Shown here: piece after piece, positions 16,079 through 26,590 of the stretch | Position numbering within the stretch: the first letter of the stretch is position 1 | Layout: each line of letters begins with the position of its first letter | Assembly (NCBI RefSeq): GCF_019091085.1 | Contig: NZ_JAGXJY010000001.1 | Coordinates: forward strand, 186,001 to 250,000 | Reading direction: 5' to 3' | Source: Mesorhizobium sp. GbtcB19 | Lineage (GTDB): Bacteria > Pseudomonadota > Alphaproteobacteria > Rhizobiales > Rhizobiaceae | DNA: 64,000 nt | Program-made: the position numbers and the translations under genes | The notes under the pieces: model-generated | What the model was told of the DNA's origin: nothing | Seen by the model: only the letters and a program-made list of their open reading frames with translations | Database searches by the model: none

Positions 16079-19000
16079 TCCTTCGGATTAATCACACTAA
16101 CTATTCTAGTTGCCGTGGCTTCATCGACAACTACCGATGGCTTGCCGGGCATTTTTGAATTTTGGATCGTCAACGTATCCCCGAGAGGGTGTGGAGATCT
16201 TTTGGTTACACGAGTTGCTTCATCCATAACTCTATCGACGTCCTTAGGCGAAATTGGTGCTCGACCCGGTGGTGGGTTAACCATCCTGTCAGCGGCGTGA
16301 AAGTTAATCGTGCGACCCGCAGGTGTCTTCGTAACTCCAAGTATCTGCTTTGTCGCGAATTCACCATCCCAGATTGCGACAGCGTTTGGAGTTCTTTCTG
16401 CAACATTTGCCACTACCGCGGTCTCGACACCACCAGCTGCAGAAAAGAAGCCAGCTCGAGCCAGATTGAAGACACCCAAAGGGCTCGGTGTCGCGGCGAA
16501 CATCTCGTCACGCGGTTCCACCTTTCCCGACGCGCTCTGGGCCTCCTGGTTCTGTACCTCGTCGGCAACTCGAGGATTTAAGCGTTCGTATGCATCTTTA
16601 TCTGTACTAAAGAACGCATCCCCCCGGTTATCTCTTATGGCCTTGGCACGTGCTTGAAACGCTTCCTCCGCCGCTCTGTCCTTGGCAGCTTTGTCGGATG
16701 ATGGCGTGGCGGCAACGTGGCCATTGCTATCGGCATTATTAACAGGATCGTTCAGGGCATATGCATATCGATTGGTGCCAACGCCTTCCTTCGTCGGATC
16801 CCAATCGTCTGGCGAAATGAACCTGCCCAGCACCGGATCCATGTACCGCGCATTGAGGTAGAGCAGCCCTGTCTCGGGATCGAACCGCTCGCCGATATAG
16901 CTCTTCTGCGTCTGGAAGCCGGTGTTGAGGCGCTCGCCATAGGTGGCGTAATTGGTGGCCTCAGTGATGGCGCCTGAGCTGTCGGTGACCATGCGCACCG
17001 AGGCCAGGTGATCGCGGTGTAGGAAGTATTTTGTTGCGCCGACCACCTTGATGTCGGGATGCGGATAGCGGGTGTAGATTTCCGCTCCGGGCGTTGCCGG
17101 ATCGATCTCGACGGAAGCGTCGGGATAGAGCGTGGTGGCGAAGGTCGAGGCTTTCTTCGCCCGTGCGCCGTCGGGGCCGTAGGTCAGGTTGACGGTGTTG
17201 GAGGCAAGCGTGACGGTCTTCAGCCGGTTGGCTTCGTCCCAGGTGAGTGTCCGGCTGCCGTCGGAGATGAGGTTGCCGTTGGCGTCGTAGGCTAGTGTCT
17301 TGGCGCCGACCGATGTCGGCGCATGCGGCCTTGGCGCCGTCGCCGCCGGGTAGGTGTAGGTGCCGGCGACACGGCTGCGCGATGTCATGTTGTCGTTGGC
17401 GGCATAGACGAAGGTCTCGTCGAGCGTGTTGTCGCCGAGATTGTCGGACGAGGTCAGCCGATCGGCATTGTCATAGCCATAGGTCCAGCTGTCGGACGCG
17501 GTCAGGCCTGTCGTGCCGGTGATGCGACCGAGGTTGTCGCGGGCATATTGATCGTCGAGGAGAATGGTCGCGCCTCGCGAGGTGGTGACACGCGCAACCC
17601 AGCGCCGGGTGGGCGAGTAGGTGAAGGCGGTCTTCACGCCGTTGGCATAGTTGATCTCCTTGGTCTGCCCGTCGGCTTCATAGAGCGTCGAGGTGATGAA
17701 GCCGGAAGCGGAGGCAAGCTTGTTGCCAGCCGTGTATTGCAGCGGCGCGGCGGCCGTGCCGAAGTCGAGCTGCACCGGCAGGTATTGCGTGGCGATCGGC
17801 TGTCCGGAGGCATCGCGGGTCGTGGTGGTGGTGTGGGTCAGCGTGCCGATGGTGACATCCTGACGCGCCACCTTGCCGAAGCCGTCATACTTGAAACTCT
17901 GCGTGGCGGCCGGATTGGTCGAGCTGGTCAGCTGGCCGATGTTGTAGGAGCCGGCAGATGCCTGGTCATAAGTATTCTGGGTCAGCGTCACCGCGCTGCC
18001 GCCGGAGGGCGTTGCCGTCTTGAGCGTCAGCCGGTCCATCTGGTCGTAGCTGAGACCAGTGACGGTGCCCCTGGCGTCGGTCTGGCTGGTGAGCCGGTTG
18101 GCGGCATCGTAGACATAGGACCAGGTGCCGAGATCGGGATCGGTCGCCGACAGCCGGTTGCCGACCAGATCGTAGGTATAGGACCAGTTTGAACCGCCGG
18201 GATCGGTGACCCCAATCAACCGTCCGAGCAGATCGTAGCTGCGCGTTTCCATCAGGCCGAGGCCACCGACATCGCGGACGATGACGGCGATATCGCCATG
18301 CGTCGTCCAGGCGGTGCGGGTCTGGTGGCCAAGCTCGTCGGTCATCGTCGTGCCGTTGAGGCGGGGATTGACGAGGTCGACCGTGGCCAGATTGTAGGCG
18401 TAGCTGCGCTGGCTGGCATCCGGATTGACCGTCAGCACCGGCCGGTCGGACCAGTCATAGGAGTTGGTGGTCCATTGCGCGGTGTCGCCGACGAACCTCG
18501 GGAAAGCGGTGCGAAGCACATTGGAGCGCTGATCGTAGTCGGTGTCGGCGACGCGCCTGGCGCCGGCTGCGGTCTCTCCGGGGGTCTCGACGCGGTAGAC
18601 CCGGCCAAACCCGTCATAATAGGAGCGAGTGAAGTCTTCGCCCGCGCCATTCGGCAGCGGCGTGTACTTGACCAGCGCCTGTGTCGCCGGATTGCCCTCG
18701 TTCTCGAAGCGGGTCTTGGCGTAGGCGCCTGTGACGCTCTGCGAGACCTGGTAGGGCCGGCAGAAGGGGTCGTAGGTAAAAGTCTTCACCAGGCCGTTGG
18801 GATCGGTCTTGGTTGCCGGCAGGCCGCAGACCGCATTGAAGGTGGCGGCCGAGACGAAGCGCGTGTCGGCAGTCTGGCCGCCGGTGGCAAAATAGCGCGG
18901 CGCCCGCTCCGTCACCGGATAGAGGTGATAGGTCGCGTCATAGTCCCACTCGGTCTTGTGACCGAGGCTGTTGGTGGCGGAGATCTTGTTGCCGTAGGTA

Positions 19001-22000
19001 TCGTAGGCAAAATACTGGTTCACGTCCTTCTGCGGCGAACCGTAATAGTCCGAGAAGCTGCGCTTGCGGGTGACGTTGCCCTTGACCGGCGCCGTCGCAT
19101 TGGCGCCGGCATTGCCGTCGTAATAGGTCTCGTCATAGGCAATATAGGGGAAGCTGGTGTCCATCCCCGAGCGCACTGTCTCGCTGGCCGGCAGCGACAC
19201 GATGTAGGCCGAGGTGTTGGGTGTGTAGCTGCTGACCTTCCAGGTTTCGTCGCCGCTGACATCGGTGCGGCCATAGTCCTTCAGGCTGACGATATTGTTG
19301 TAGGCGTCGAAGCCGCGCTCGACCCGGAGCGTGCGCGTGACATTCTCGGTCAGCGTCGTGTCGGTCGCCGTGTTCTGCACCGTGTAGGGTTTTGACGCCG
19401 TGTTGACGACATAGGTCTCGGCCACCTGCTTGTGCACGACACCCGCGCCATCCTTCCACACCGTGAGCGAAGGAAGGCCGTAGCTCGCCAGATCCTGGCG
19501 ATAGGTGGTCGTCACCGTGGGTGCTGCCGTCTCGCCGTTGGCGAGCGGCTTGGTTTCGACGATCGAGGCGAAGCCCAGGAACTTGCGCGCCGCCGGATCG
19601 TAGGTGCCGCCGGAATACTGGTAGGTCGACACCGCCGTCTGGCCGCGGCCGTCGCCGACCGACAGTTTTGTCACGGCATGCACCACCTGCGGCAGGTAGT
19701 TGTTCGTCCAGGTCGACGACGGCGAGTACTCGACAGCGACCGTGCCGCCGAGCTCCGTCACGATCTGCTTCACCAGGTTCGGATTGCCCGTGCCTGCGTT
19801 CGAGATGAACACGCTGCTGGTGTAGTTGGTGAAGTCCGGCAGGCCGTCGCCGTTGAAGTCGCCGATAACCGAACCCGCGTTGAGCGCTACCGGCAGCGTG
19901 AACTCCACCGGAGTCATCGCCGTTGATGACGGCCGCAGCGAATAAACTTTTACTCCGGCCACCCTTTGCGGCTGTCTAGTCTCGGTTCCGGCGATGGTAA
20001 TGGCATCCGCCTTGCCGTCATTGTCAAAGTCGCGCAGGATAAGGGATGCGCCGGAGAGCGATGGCACTGAATAGGATTTGAAACCCGTTCCGGTCGATAG
20101 CCAAAGGCCGACGGTGCTAGAACCCGGGGCGAAGCTGATGAGGTCCGAGGCACCGTCACCGTTGACGTCGGCGAACACGCACTTGAAGCTAATGCCATTG
20201 TTGCCCTGGGTATCGTTGGGGCAGTTGGCGCCAAACGTCGATCCGGTTGCTTGCCATGCACCGTTTGCGAGGACGCCCTTTTGTATCCCGCCGCTTGCCC
20301 AGAATGCCGGTTGCTGACGGCCATTGCCGAGAAAATCGCCGACACCCACTACCGACAGAGAGGCGTTTTTGCCGTTCAGCGTATCCACGCCGTCGCCATC
20401 AACATCGGCCACGATCGGGGAATTCAGAGTCGTGCCACTTGTCGGCAAGGCGTCGCACACCGCTTGATAGCCGGTCGGAACACACGCCGTTTTGGTCAGC
20501 CCTAACGAGCCATCCGTCTTGATGATCGATTTGGTCGCCGTATAGGTGATCTGGCCCGTCGCGCCGCTCACATAGTTCTGGACCGCCGAATCCGCGAAAT
20601 CCATCGTATTCTTGGTGCCGAGAAAGCGACCAGGTGCCGAGAAATACACCGGCGGAAACGAATCGGTATTCGGATTGTCGAGCGTATCCAGAAGCAGGGA
20701 CATTGTGCCTGCCTGCGTCCCATTCGAGTTGAATTTGAATATGTACTTTGTCCGCTGCTTAGCAGGGCAAGGACCTTGATTGTGGGTGCAGGAATCCACG
20801 TCCTCGATTTTGTCCCCGACAATCTCGTCGCGGCCATCAAAATCCAAATCGGAAGCAGAGCCCGGGAAATCAGAGCCGCCAAGCCCCCACTCGAAAGTAG
20901 CTGCTGTAGTCCCATACACCCCATCTGTGTTCTGATAGGTCATCTGTGCAATGACCTTCGACGTCCCGCCGGTGATGGTGCCGTCAGCGGTGCCGGTGGC
21001 ATCGGTGCCGTAGCGGGTGATCTGGGTCAGCCGCGACGTGTTGGAGAATGGCGCCTGGTCGTAGGTGAGCTTATAGGCAGAGCGCATCGAGGCGCCGACC
21101 AGCACACCGATCGTCTTGATGCGCTGGCTGGTCTCGGAGATGTCGCGGCCATTGCCCATCAGGATCAGGTCCGGACGGGTTTCGTAAAAGAACTGGATGC
21201 TGGCGCCGTTATAGGTGATGCTGGACGGATAGCAGGTCGGGCTTGCCGGGCAGGTGTAGCTGTAGGTGACGGTGTTGCCGTTGGTGTCGGTGACGGAGGT
21301 CAACAGCCAGCGATAGCTGAAGGCGAGATCATAGGCCGGCGTGCCGGCAGCGGGGTTGAGGTTGGCGACCGCGCCGACCGAGCGGAAGGTCGAGACCGTG
21401 CCGTCCCTGTCGGTCATCGTCCATTGATTGGTGGAACTGTTGAAAGCGATGCGGCGATAGCTTTCGTTCTCCGTCGCATGCGTTCCGCCGGTCGAGCACG
21501 AGGGCGAAACCATGCCGGCAACGCAGGCGACCATCGCCTGGCCGTCGAGGAGAAAAATGTCGTTGGCATCATAGGCCGGCATGCCATAGCCGGGCGTGGC
21601 TCGCTCGATGACGTCAAAGCCGGTGACCCCCCAAGCATAACCCAGCCAGCCCTGGTAGAGCCCGCCGAGCTTGGTCTTGCGCGAGGAATCGTAGTTGAGC
21701 GAGATGTGCGGCTCGATGCCGTGGAAGGCCGGTGCATCAATGGCGATCGAATAGCCGAGATTGCCGTTGCCTGCCGCCTTGGGGAGGTCCACCTTCGGCG
21801 TGCCGACCGCTTCGGGATCGCTGGGATCGCTTGTGGTCGTCGTGGTTGTGGCAGTCGCCGCCTGAGTCTCGGCAGGCTGATCGGCGGTTGTTTCCGTATC
21901 GCCAGTCTTCGCGGCCGTCCCGGTATCCGCCTGATCGCTGCTCGTTGCAGTTGCACTCGCAGGGCTGGTTCCGACCTTGGCCGCCTCGTCCGGCGTACCA

Positions 22001-22281
22001 GTTACTTGGCCTGTGCCGGAGTCAACCCCGGCCGACGGAGTATCGTTCGAGGATGCCCCGGACGTAGAAGCACTGCCAAAACCTTGACTTGCGCCCGACC
22101 CAAATCCAGCGCCGCCATTACCCAAACCATTTGCCGACGATGATGTATTGCCGGACTGGCTTTGCCCCTCCTGCGCGACGGCTGCTATACCTGCACTTCC
22201 GCTAATGTAAGCGACAACAGAAATATCCGCGCCAAACGCGCTCGCGGCAAACACCGCCGCGCCAACAAGCAACCGGTTCAT
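16075..22281 (-). CDS. Rhs/SpvB-type polymorphic toxin with Sec signal peptide
   Basis: A 2068-residue exported protein. A signal peptide is followed by a Ser/Gly/Thr-rich linker (to about 160). An SpvB-like domain follows, with [25 protein letters not shown] calcium-loop repeats of the DxDxDG type (about 470-870) include [18 protein letters not shown] and [10 protein letters not shown] long run of YD/Rhs repeats then forms the shell. The Rhs core end, [15 protein letters not shown], lies near residue 1815. The variable tip (about 1950-2068) contains FHAADRM and [15 protein letters not shown], resembling DUF4258/BECR-fold RNase toxins. Delivery by the adjacent type II system is inferred from the signal peptide and location. 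Confidence 0.85.
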   Translation of the reverse strand: MNRLLVGAAVFAASAFGADISVVAYISGSAGIAAVAQEGQSQSGNTSSSANGLGNGGAGFGSGASQGFGSASTSGASSNDTPSAGVDSGTGQVTGTPDEAAKVGTSPASATATSSDQADTGTAAKTGDTETTADQPAETQAATATTTTTTSDPSDPEAVGTPKVDLPKAAGNGNLGYSIAIDAPAFHGIEPHISLNYDSSRKTKLGGLYQGWLGYAWGVTGFDVIERATPGYGMPAYDANDIFLLDGQAMVACVAGMVSPSCSTGGTHATENESYRRIAFNSSTNQWTMTDRDGTVSTFRSVGAVANLNPAAGTPAYDLAFSYRWLLTSVTDTNGNTVTYSYTCPASPTCYPSSITYNGASIQFFYETRPDLILMGNGRDISETSQRIKTIGVLVGASMRSAYKLTYDQAPFSNTSRLTQITRYGTDATGTADGTITGGTSKVIAQMTYQNTDGVYGTTAATFEWGLGGSDFPGSASDLDFDGRDEIVGDKIEDVDSCTHNQGPCPAKQRTKYIFKFNSNGTQAGTMSLLLDTLDNPNTDSFPPVYFSAPGRFLGTKNTMDFADSAVQNYVSGATGQITYTATKSIIKTDGSLGLTKTACVPTGYQAVCDALPTSGTTLNSPIVADVDGDGVDTLNGKNASLSVVGVGDFLGNGRQQPAFWASGGIQKGVLANGAWQATGSTFGANCPNDTQGNNGISFKCVFADVNGDGASDLISFAPGSSTVGLWLSTGTGFKSYSVPSLSGASLILRDFDNDGKADAITIAGTETRQPQRVAGVKVYSLRPSSTAMTPVEFTLPVALNAGSVIGDFNGDGLPDFTNYTSSVFISNAGTGNPNLVKQIVTELGGTVAVEYSPSSTWTNNYLPQVVHAVTKLSVGDGRGQTAVSTYQYSGGTYDPAARKFLGFASIVETKPLANGETAAPTVTTTYRQDLASYGLPSLTVWKDGAGVVHKQVAETYVVNTASKPYTVQNTATDTTLTENVTRTLRVERGFDAYNNIVSLKDYGRTDVSGDETWKVSSYTPNTSAYIVSLPASETVRSGMDTSFPYIAYDETYYDGNAGANATAPVKGNVTRKRSFSDYYGSPQKDVNQYFAYDTYGNKISATNSLGHKTEWDYDATYHLYPVTERAPRYFATGGQTADTRFVSAATFNAVCGLPATKTDPNGLVKTFTYDPFCRPYQVSQSVTGAYAKTRFENEGNPATQALVKYTPLPNGAGEDFTRSYYDGFGRVYRVETPGETAAGARRVADTDYDQRSNVLRTAFPRFVGDTAQWTTNSYDWSDRPVLTVNPDASQRSYAYNLATVDLVNPRLNGTTMTDELGHQTRTAWTTHGDIAVIVRDVGGLGLMETRSYDLLGRLIGVTDPGGSNWSYTYDLVGNRLSATDPDLGTWSYVYDAANRLTSQTDARGTVTGLSYDQMDRLTLKTATPSGGSAVTLTQNTYDQASAGSYNIGQLTSSTNPAATQSFKYDGFGKVARQDVTIGTLTHTTTTTRDASGQPIATQYLPVQLDFGTAAAPLQYTAGNKLASASGFITSTLYEADGQTKEINYANGVKTAFTYSPTRRWVARVTTSRGATILLDDQYARDNLGRITGTTGLTASDSWTYGYDNADRLTSSDNLGDNTLDETFVYAANDNMTSRSRVAGTYTYPAATAPRPHAPTSVGAKTLAYDANGNLISDGSRTLTWDEANRLKTVTLASNTVNLTYGPDGARAKKASTFATTLYPDASVEIDPATPGAEIYTRYPHPDIKVVGATKYFLHRDHLASVRMVTDSSGAITEATNYATYGERLNTGFQTQKSYIGERFDPETGLLYLNARYMDPVLGRFISPDDWDPTKEGVGTNRYAYALNDPVNNADSNGHVAATPSSDKAAKDRAAEEAFQARAKAIRDNRGDAFFSTDKDAYERLNPRVADEVQNQEAQSASGKVEPRDEMFAATPSPLGVFNLARAGFFSAAGGVETAVVANVAERTPNAVAIWDGEFATKQILGVTKTPAGRTINFHAADRMVNPPPGRAPISPKDVDRVMDEATRVTKRSPHPLGDTLTIQNSKMPGKPSVVVDEATATRIVSVINPKE

Positions 22282-22612
22282 GAGACCCCCAAGCGAAGTT
22301 GCTTATCGATACTCAATCCGCTCTTATCGGATACGACACCCGACTGTCACAGTGGGGTTTTCCACAGAGTTATTTTGCATCCAAGGGCAAAGTGCAAAAC
22401 AACGACATCTCGCAATATGAGAGCGATATGTGAGTACGGTGCTCACCGACATCGCTGCCATCACTCTTCACAGCGTCAATGCCAATCTGGAGCTGTGTGG
22501 CTAAGCTCAATGCGCCACCTTCATATGTTGGGTGCACTTTGGCATGAATGCTTCATCAATCCGCTTTCGCGAGGCAACGATCATTGAGCGTGCCGCCACG
22601 TGTCGGCACTCC
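22282..22612. other. Intergenic region upstream of the rhs gene
   Basis: About 330 bases of moderate-GC sequence without a protein-like frame. It should contain the rhs promoter (minus strand). No hairpin with a T tract was seen for the converging end of the RepB-like gene. Confidence 0.4.
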
Positions 22613-23455
22613 TCACCCGAGGGCGGGCACCGACAAGCTGTGAAACTCTTCAAATTGGCTTGGGAAGTTATGAGCCAGATACCGCACCACCTTGGAATTA
22701 TCCATCAGCCGGTCAAAATAGCGGCCCGCCGCCAACAGTTCCAAGCTCACAGAGCCATGTCGCTCCACAGTGCTCAGAAACTCAGTGCTTAGTCGGCCAA
22801 GTTCTGGCGTCATCGCGCCGAGTTGGTCTTCAGACACGTTGGCTATCGTCGTGGGATCGAAACCCTCGGCCAGCAGAGGACGCGGCGTAAAGGCGACAAG
22901 GATCTTTGTGTATGTGAATGTGACCCGCTCCATGGCGACCATCAGTCGGGCAATTTCCATTTGCCTGGCCGGGAGCACATGCCGCAGCAAACCGAAGATC
23001 TTCACCTTTACAAAGCAGTCCTGGAGGAAAGCGAGCACGTCCGGGCAAATCCCGCTGACAGGTTGCTGGCTCGCACTGCTGCCCGCAGGCGACATGCCGG
23101 CATGCTTTGCTGTTGCCGTCTCTAACGTAGCGTCGTCGTGTAACCTCTGCACCAAGCAATTTGGGATGGTGGCAAGCCCCTCCGACCTCAGCAACGAGAG
23201 AAACTCTTTGTCATTCATTATCACGCGAAGCGCTTCCGCCAGACGGCCTAGGCAGTGTTCCGCTTCCTCGGTTTTTCGGATGAAATCGCGCTTGCGGCGG
23301 CACGCCGCCTTGTAGGCCGGAAACAGTTTGGGCGCGAACAGCTTCTCCTTCGAACCGGGTTGATCGGCAGCAATTTCGCGGGCGTGCCTCTCAGCGCTGC
23401 CGTGTAAAGCCTTGTAGGCTGCTTCGCGGGTCAAACGACGCTTGAACTGCACCAT
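22613..23455 (-). CDS. RepB-C-like (plasmid partition protein C-terminal domain) protein linked to recombinase
   Basis: The C-terminal part (about residues 190-275) reads like the RepB C-terminal domain of rhizobial repABC systems, with MDNSKVVRYLAHNFPSQFEEF near the end. The helical N-terminal half carries no ParB nuclease-like motif. It overlaps the recombinase by 25 bases and is downstream of it on the same strand, so the two are probably co-expressed. No repA, repC or origin is nearby, so a role with the recombinase is more likely than plasmid partition. The function is inferred. Confidence 0.6.
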   Translation of the reverse strand: MVQFKRRLTREAAYKALHGSAERHAREIAADQPGSKEKLFAPKLFPAYKAACRRKRDFIRKTEEAEHCLGRLAEALRVIMNDKEFLSLLRSEGLATIPNCLVQRLHDDATLETATAKHAGMSPAGSSASQQPVSGICPDVLAFLQDCFVKVKIFGLLRHVLPARQMEIARLMVAMERVTFTYTKILVAFTPRPLLAEGFDPTTIANVSEDQLGAMTPELGRLSTEFLSTVERHGSVSLELLAAGRYFDRLMDNSKVVRYLAHNFPSQFEEFHSLSVPALG

Positions 23456-25020
23456 AGGGTCTCCGCACTGGCTCGCGCTGACAGCTTGACGAGGGGGTCG
23501 AGCGTGGAAAAGAGATAGGTGTCCAGCTGCGCTCCATTGTTCGCGGCCAATTGCGATTTGCCTACGATTTCAGAAGCGGGGGCAATGAGGTAGTCCCGAA
23601 TGAGCAGGTCACCAGGGCGCATCCTGATCAGGGTGAAAATGTCGGCCACCGACTGGCGTTGGGTGTCCAAGGACCAGAAAGGGTAGCCGTGGTCGGAAGC
23701 GCGGCAGCGTGCGATTTCGACCGCAACCGTGAACTCGTCGTTGATGCGCAACAGGTCGGCCTCTCTGTCGTAGGTCGCCTTCCCGCCAACGCATCCGATC
23801 GCGGCCAGCAGGTCCCCGATCGCCTGAGTTCGCAGCGACGCCAGCCGCTCTCGCGATGTGATAAACTGCCAGTTCTTGGGCGGCTGATACCCAATCAATT
23901 CGTAGGCCTTCAGAAGGCTTCCGAAGCGATGATGATAAAAGCTGGCCTTGGGGCATTCAGGCGCAGCCTCGATGATCGAGCTGGACAGGGCGCCGTAACG
24001 CGCCAGGACCTTCCTAAGTGCAGCCAAAATCTCATCATTGCTCAGGCGCAGATGCGAATAGAGCTTTCTGTGGATCGCTTGAGCCCGATCGAACAGCTTG
24101 CGGCCTACAATCGGCTCGAATGCGCCTTCCGCGCGCACCCACTGTTCAGGAGGATTGCTCACGGCCTTTGCTTTGAGCTTGCGGGAGCGCCTGTTCCAGA
24201 CATTGGTGCCGACGTATTTTTCATTGGTCAGAACGCCGCGCACGGTTTCTCGCTTCCACGGTCGCCCAAGGTCCGTCGGCACGCCGCGCTTGTTCAGGAG
24301 CCTTGCCATCTCGAGTTCTGTCATCTGCGTTTTGACGAACTGACGGAAGATCCACCGAACCGTTGCAACCTCTTCGGGCGGCCCGGGCACCAGGATCGTT
24401 CTGTCGGTGTGCACGCTCTTTTGCTCGTGCTCGGAGAGAATAAGTCTTGGACGTCCATAATGGTCCATGACTTGGCGTCTTAAGCCGAGCCCTGGCTTCC
24501 CACCCTGGCGGAATCCCAATCGGATCAGCCTTGCCTGCCCTATGAACGTCTTTTGCGATAGCATGCGGCTGTGCTCGGCCGCCATGCTGCGTTTGATGGC
24601 CTTGAGCACGTCCGAGCCGATACTGCCATCGTTCAAGAACTGCTCGGCACAGAATTCGATCCGAACTCCGGCCATATGGCAGCGGTATTCGTAGGAGGCG
24701 CTTTCATCGATGTTCTGAAAGCGTCCCCAGCGGCTCACATCATAGACAATGATGGTTTCGAAATCGGCGCGGCCGCTCTCCACATCGGCGAGCAAACTTT
24801 GCAGGCCGCGGCGCCCTTCCAACATGAGGCCGCTGCGACCGGCGTCCTCGTAAGTGGCGACGATCTCGTAGCCCATGATATCGGCATAATCGCGGATGGC
24901 GTCTTTCTGGTTTTCGATCGAGTAGGTCTGCTGCTCTTTCGACATGCGCACATACTGCGCAGCGCGAACCCTCCGCCTCCCTTCAGGAGTGGTACGGGTC
25001 GATGTAGCCTTGTCCATCAT
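23431..25020 (-). CDS. Large serine recombinase
   Basis: The N-terminal resolvase domain (about residues 18-160) carries the catalytic serine at position 27 in YVRMSKEQQ, plus YEDAGRSG and VYDVSRWGR with conserved arginines. The recombinase domain follows (about 180-300), containing FRQFVKTQMTELEMARLLN and VRGVLTNEKYVGTNVWN. The C-terminal 200 residues are atypical and no zinc-ribbon cysteines are seen. Such enzymes integrate or excise elements with short attachment sites and without a tRNA target. Which segment it moves is not clear. It starts at paired ATGs ending at 25020. Confidence 0.85.
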   Translation of the reverse strand: MMDKATSTRTTPEGRRRVRAAQYVRMSKEQQTYSIENQKDAIRDYADIMGYEIVATYEDAGRSGLMLEGRRGLQSLLADVESGRADFETIIVYDVSRWGRFQNIDESASYEYRCHMAGVRIEFCAEQFLNDGSIGSDVLKAIKRSMAAEHSRMLSQKTFIGQARLIRLGFRQGGKPGLGLRRQVMDHYGRPRLILSEHEQKSVHTDRTILVPGPPEEVATVRWIFRQFVKTQMTELEMARLLNKRGVPTDLGRPWKRETVRGVLTNEKYVGTNVWNRRSRKLKAKAVSNPPEQWVRAEGAFEPIVGRKLFDRAQAIHRKLYSHLRLSNDEILAALRKVLARYGALSSSIIEAAPECPKASFYHHRFGSLLKAYELIGYQPPKNWQFITSRERLASLRTQAIGDLLAAIGCVGGKATYDREADLLRINDEFTVAVEIARCRASDHGYPFWSLDTQRQSVADIFTLIRMRPGDLLIRDYLIAPASEIVGKSQLAANNGAQLDTYLFSTLDPLVKLSARASAETLWCSSSVV

Positions 25021-25286
25021 CTTGCGCCGTCGTGCCGACTCCGTAAGCTAGGGGCCTATAGGCTTGTGGCAAGAGCAGCATGTTGGTCCCGCCGTTGGCG
25101 AGCGGAGCGGGGCGCTGTTTACCGTCGCGGGCAATACCTTTCCCGTTTGGCAACCATGGTGTTCAACTGCCGGGAAACCGTGATTCACTTCGTGAGCCGA
25201 CGTGCCGCCGTTCCGCCGCAATGCGACCGCACTTGGCCCTTCCGCCCCCGTTTTCCAATCCCTGGGGCTTCAGAGGAGTTCTAGCG

Positions 25287-25604
25287 ATGATCATCAAGAA
25301 GGCTATTCTGGCCGTGCTCATGACCGCCGCGCTCGCCGGCTGCGAGACGCAGACCGAAGGCCAGCAGCGGGCCACCACCGGCGCGCTGATCGGCGGCGCC
25401 GGCGGCGCCCTGGTCGGCCAAGCGATCGGCGGCAACACCAAGAGCACGGTTATCGGCGCCGCGAGCGGCGCGCTGCTCGGCGCCGTCGTCGGCTCGGCCA
25501 CCACGCCGCAGCGCCGCGGCGACCAGCTCTGCCGCTACCAGGACCGCTACGGCCGCATCTACACCGCGCCCTGCGATGACCGCTATTACAACGGCAATTA
25601 TTGA
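25287..25604 (+). CDS. Glycine-zipper (17 kDa antigen-like) outer-membrane lipoprotein
   Basis: The 105-residue protein has a lipoprotein signal with lipobox LAGC, then a glycine-zipper 2TM-type segment (TTGALIGGAGGALVGQAIGG and a second GAASGALLGAVVG), and a short C-terminal tail with CRYQDRYGRIYTAPC. Such proteins are common rhizobial envelope lipoproteins. The ATG at 25287 follows AGGAGTT at a good distance; longer frames upstream lack a signal peptide. It is not obviously linked to the recombinase behind it. Confidence 0.85.
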   Translation: MIIKKAILAVLMTAALAGCETQTEGQQRATTGALIGGAGGALVGQAIGGNTKSTVIGAASGALLGAVVGSATTPQRRGDQLCRYQDRYGRIYTAPCDDRYYNGNY

Positions 25605-25725
25605 TTGAAGCGTCTGACCGGCGGGAGATCGGCGCCTTTGATGCCGGTCTCCTCCGTGCTGTCATTCTTTTGCACGGTTTGCGGGATAAGGAGATCGGGC
25701 GGCGGGCAGGAGGAGGAGGTCGAGA

Positions 25726-26337
25726 ATGACAAGCCTTGCCGGCGCCCTGAAAAATCGGGGCAAACACGCGGTGAAGCGGCTACTTCGCTATGACAACCGC
25801 AATTGGCTGCGCATCCGCCAGATCGAAGCTTTCACCACGTTTCTCGAAGCAGCCAACCGCAAGTCGCGCGACGTGATCGAGATTTCGCCGGGCTGGAACC
25901 GCTATTGGCGGGCGCTGTGCCCGGACTACCGCTCGGTCGATTTTCCCGACTTCGACATCTGCAAGGATCGCACCGAGGAGCAATATTCCGTCGTCATCGC
26001 CGACCAGGTGCTGGAGCATGTGCAGCGCCCGCAGACGGCCGTGGCCAACATCCACGCCATGGTGAAGCCCGGCGGTTGGGCGATGGTAGCGACGCCCTTC
26101 CTGTTTCGCGTGCATGCCCGCCCGCACGACTACAACCGCTGGACGCCCGCGGGCCTCAAGCAACTGATGGTCGAAGGTGGCTTCGCCGAGGACGACGTGC
26201 AGGCCTTCGGCTGGGGCAACAAGGCCTGCGCCAGGGCGCATATCGGCGGCCCTGTGCGGGCTTATGGCGTGTGGCGGGATCTGAGCAACGACGAGGAGTA
26301 TCCGCTTATGGTGTGGGCGTTCGCGAAGAAAGCGTGA
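25726..26337 (+). CDS. Class I SAM-dependent methyltransferase (methyltransferase type 11-like)
   Basis: A 203-residue protein with a strong ribosome-binding site (AGGAGGAGG) before ATG 25726. It has a degenerate SAM loop (VIEISPGWNRYW), then YSVVIADQVLEHVQRP and the post-motif VKPGGWAMVATPF, which are typical of small type 11 methyltransferases. The substrate is unknown. The normal glycine loop (GxGxG) is replaced, so SAM binding should be tested. Confidence 0.7.
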   Translation: MTSLAGALKNRGKHAVKRLLRYDNRNWLRIRQIEAFTTFLEAANRKSRDVIEISPGWNRYWRALCPDYRSVDFPDFDICKDRTEEQYSVVIADQVLEHVQRPQTAVANIHAMVKPGGWAMVATPFLFRVHARPHDYNRWTPAGLKQLMVEGGFAEDDVQAFGWGNKACARAHIGGPVRAYGVWRDLSNDEEYPLMVWAFAKKA

Positions 26338-26590
26338 GTTAGCGTTTTGACGCGACCGAGCTCCAGAGTCCCGGTAGCCTCGCTGTGAAGCGGTTTCTAT
26401 TCCATTATTGCTAGTGGCTTGGGCACTTGTCAGCCACGACGCAGCTCCCCAGTAATGTTTGCCTGCCCGTGTGAGAGGAGAGTTTCAGAAAGCTGTCCAC
26501 TTGCTTTGCCGCGCTGTAAGGCGGGTATTCTACTTCGGAAGAGCATATTTGTTTTGCCTAATTCACGCTTATGATAAAGTCTGAGCTGCT

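Noticed and set aside
20776..22143. Long plus-strand frame antisense to the Rhs gene (and others at 17323 and 18298)
   Set aside because: Typical GC-rich antisense shadow of a long repeat-rich gene; composition is Arg/Gly/Ala with no domain.
16075..22281. Internal start or split of the Rhs gene into two genes
   Set aside because: The frame is continuous from signal peptide to toxin tip, with repeats in phase throughout.
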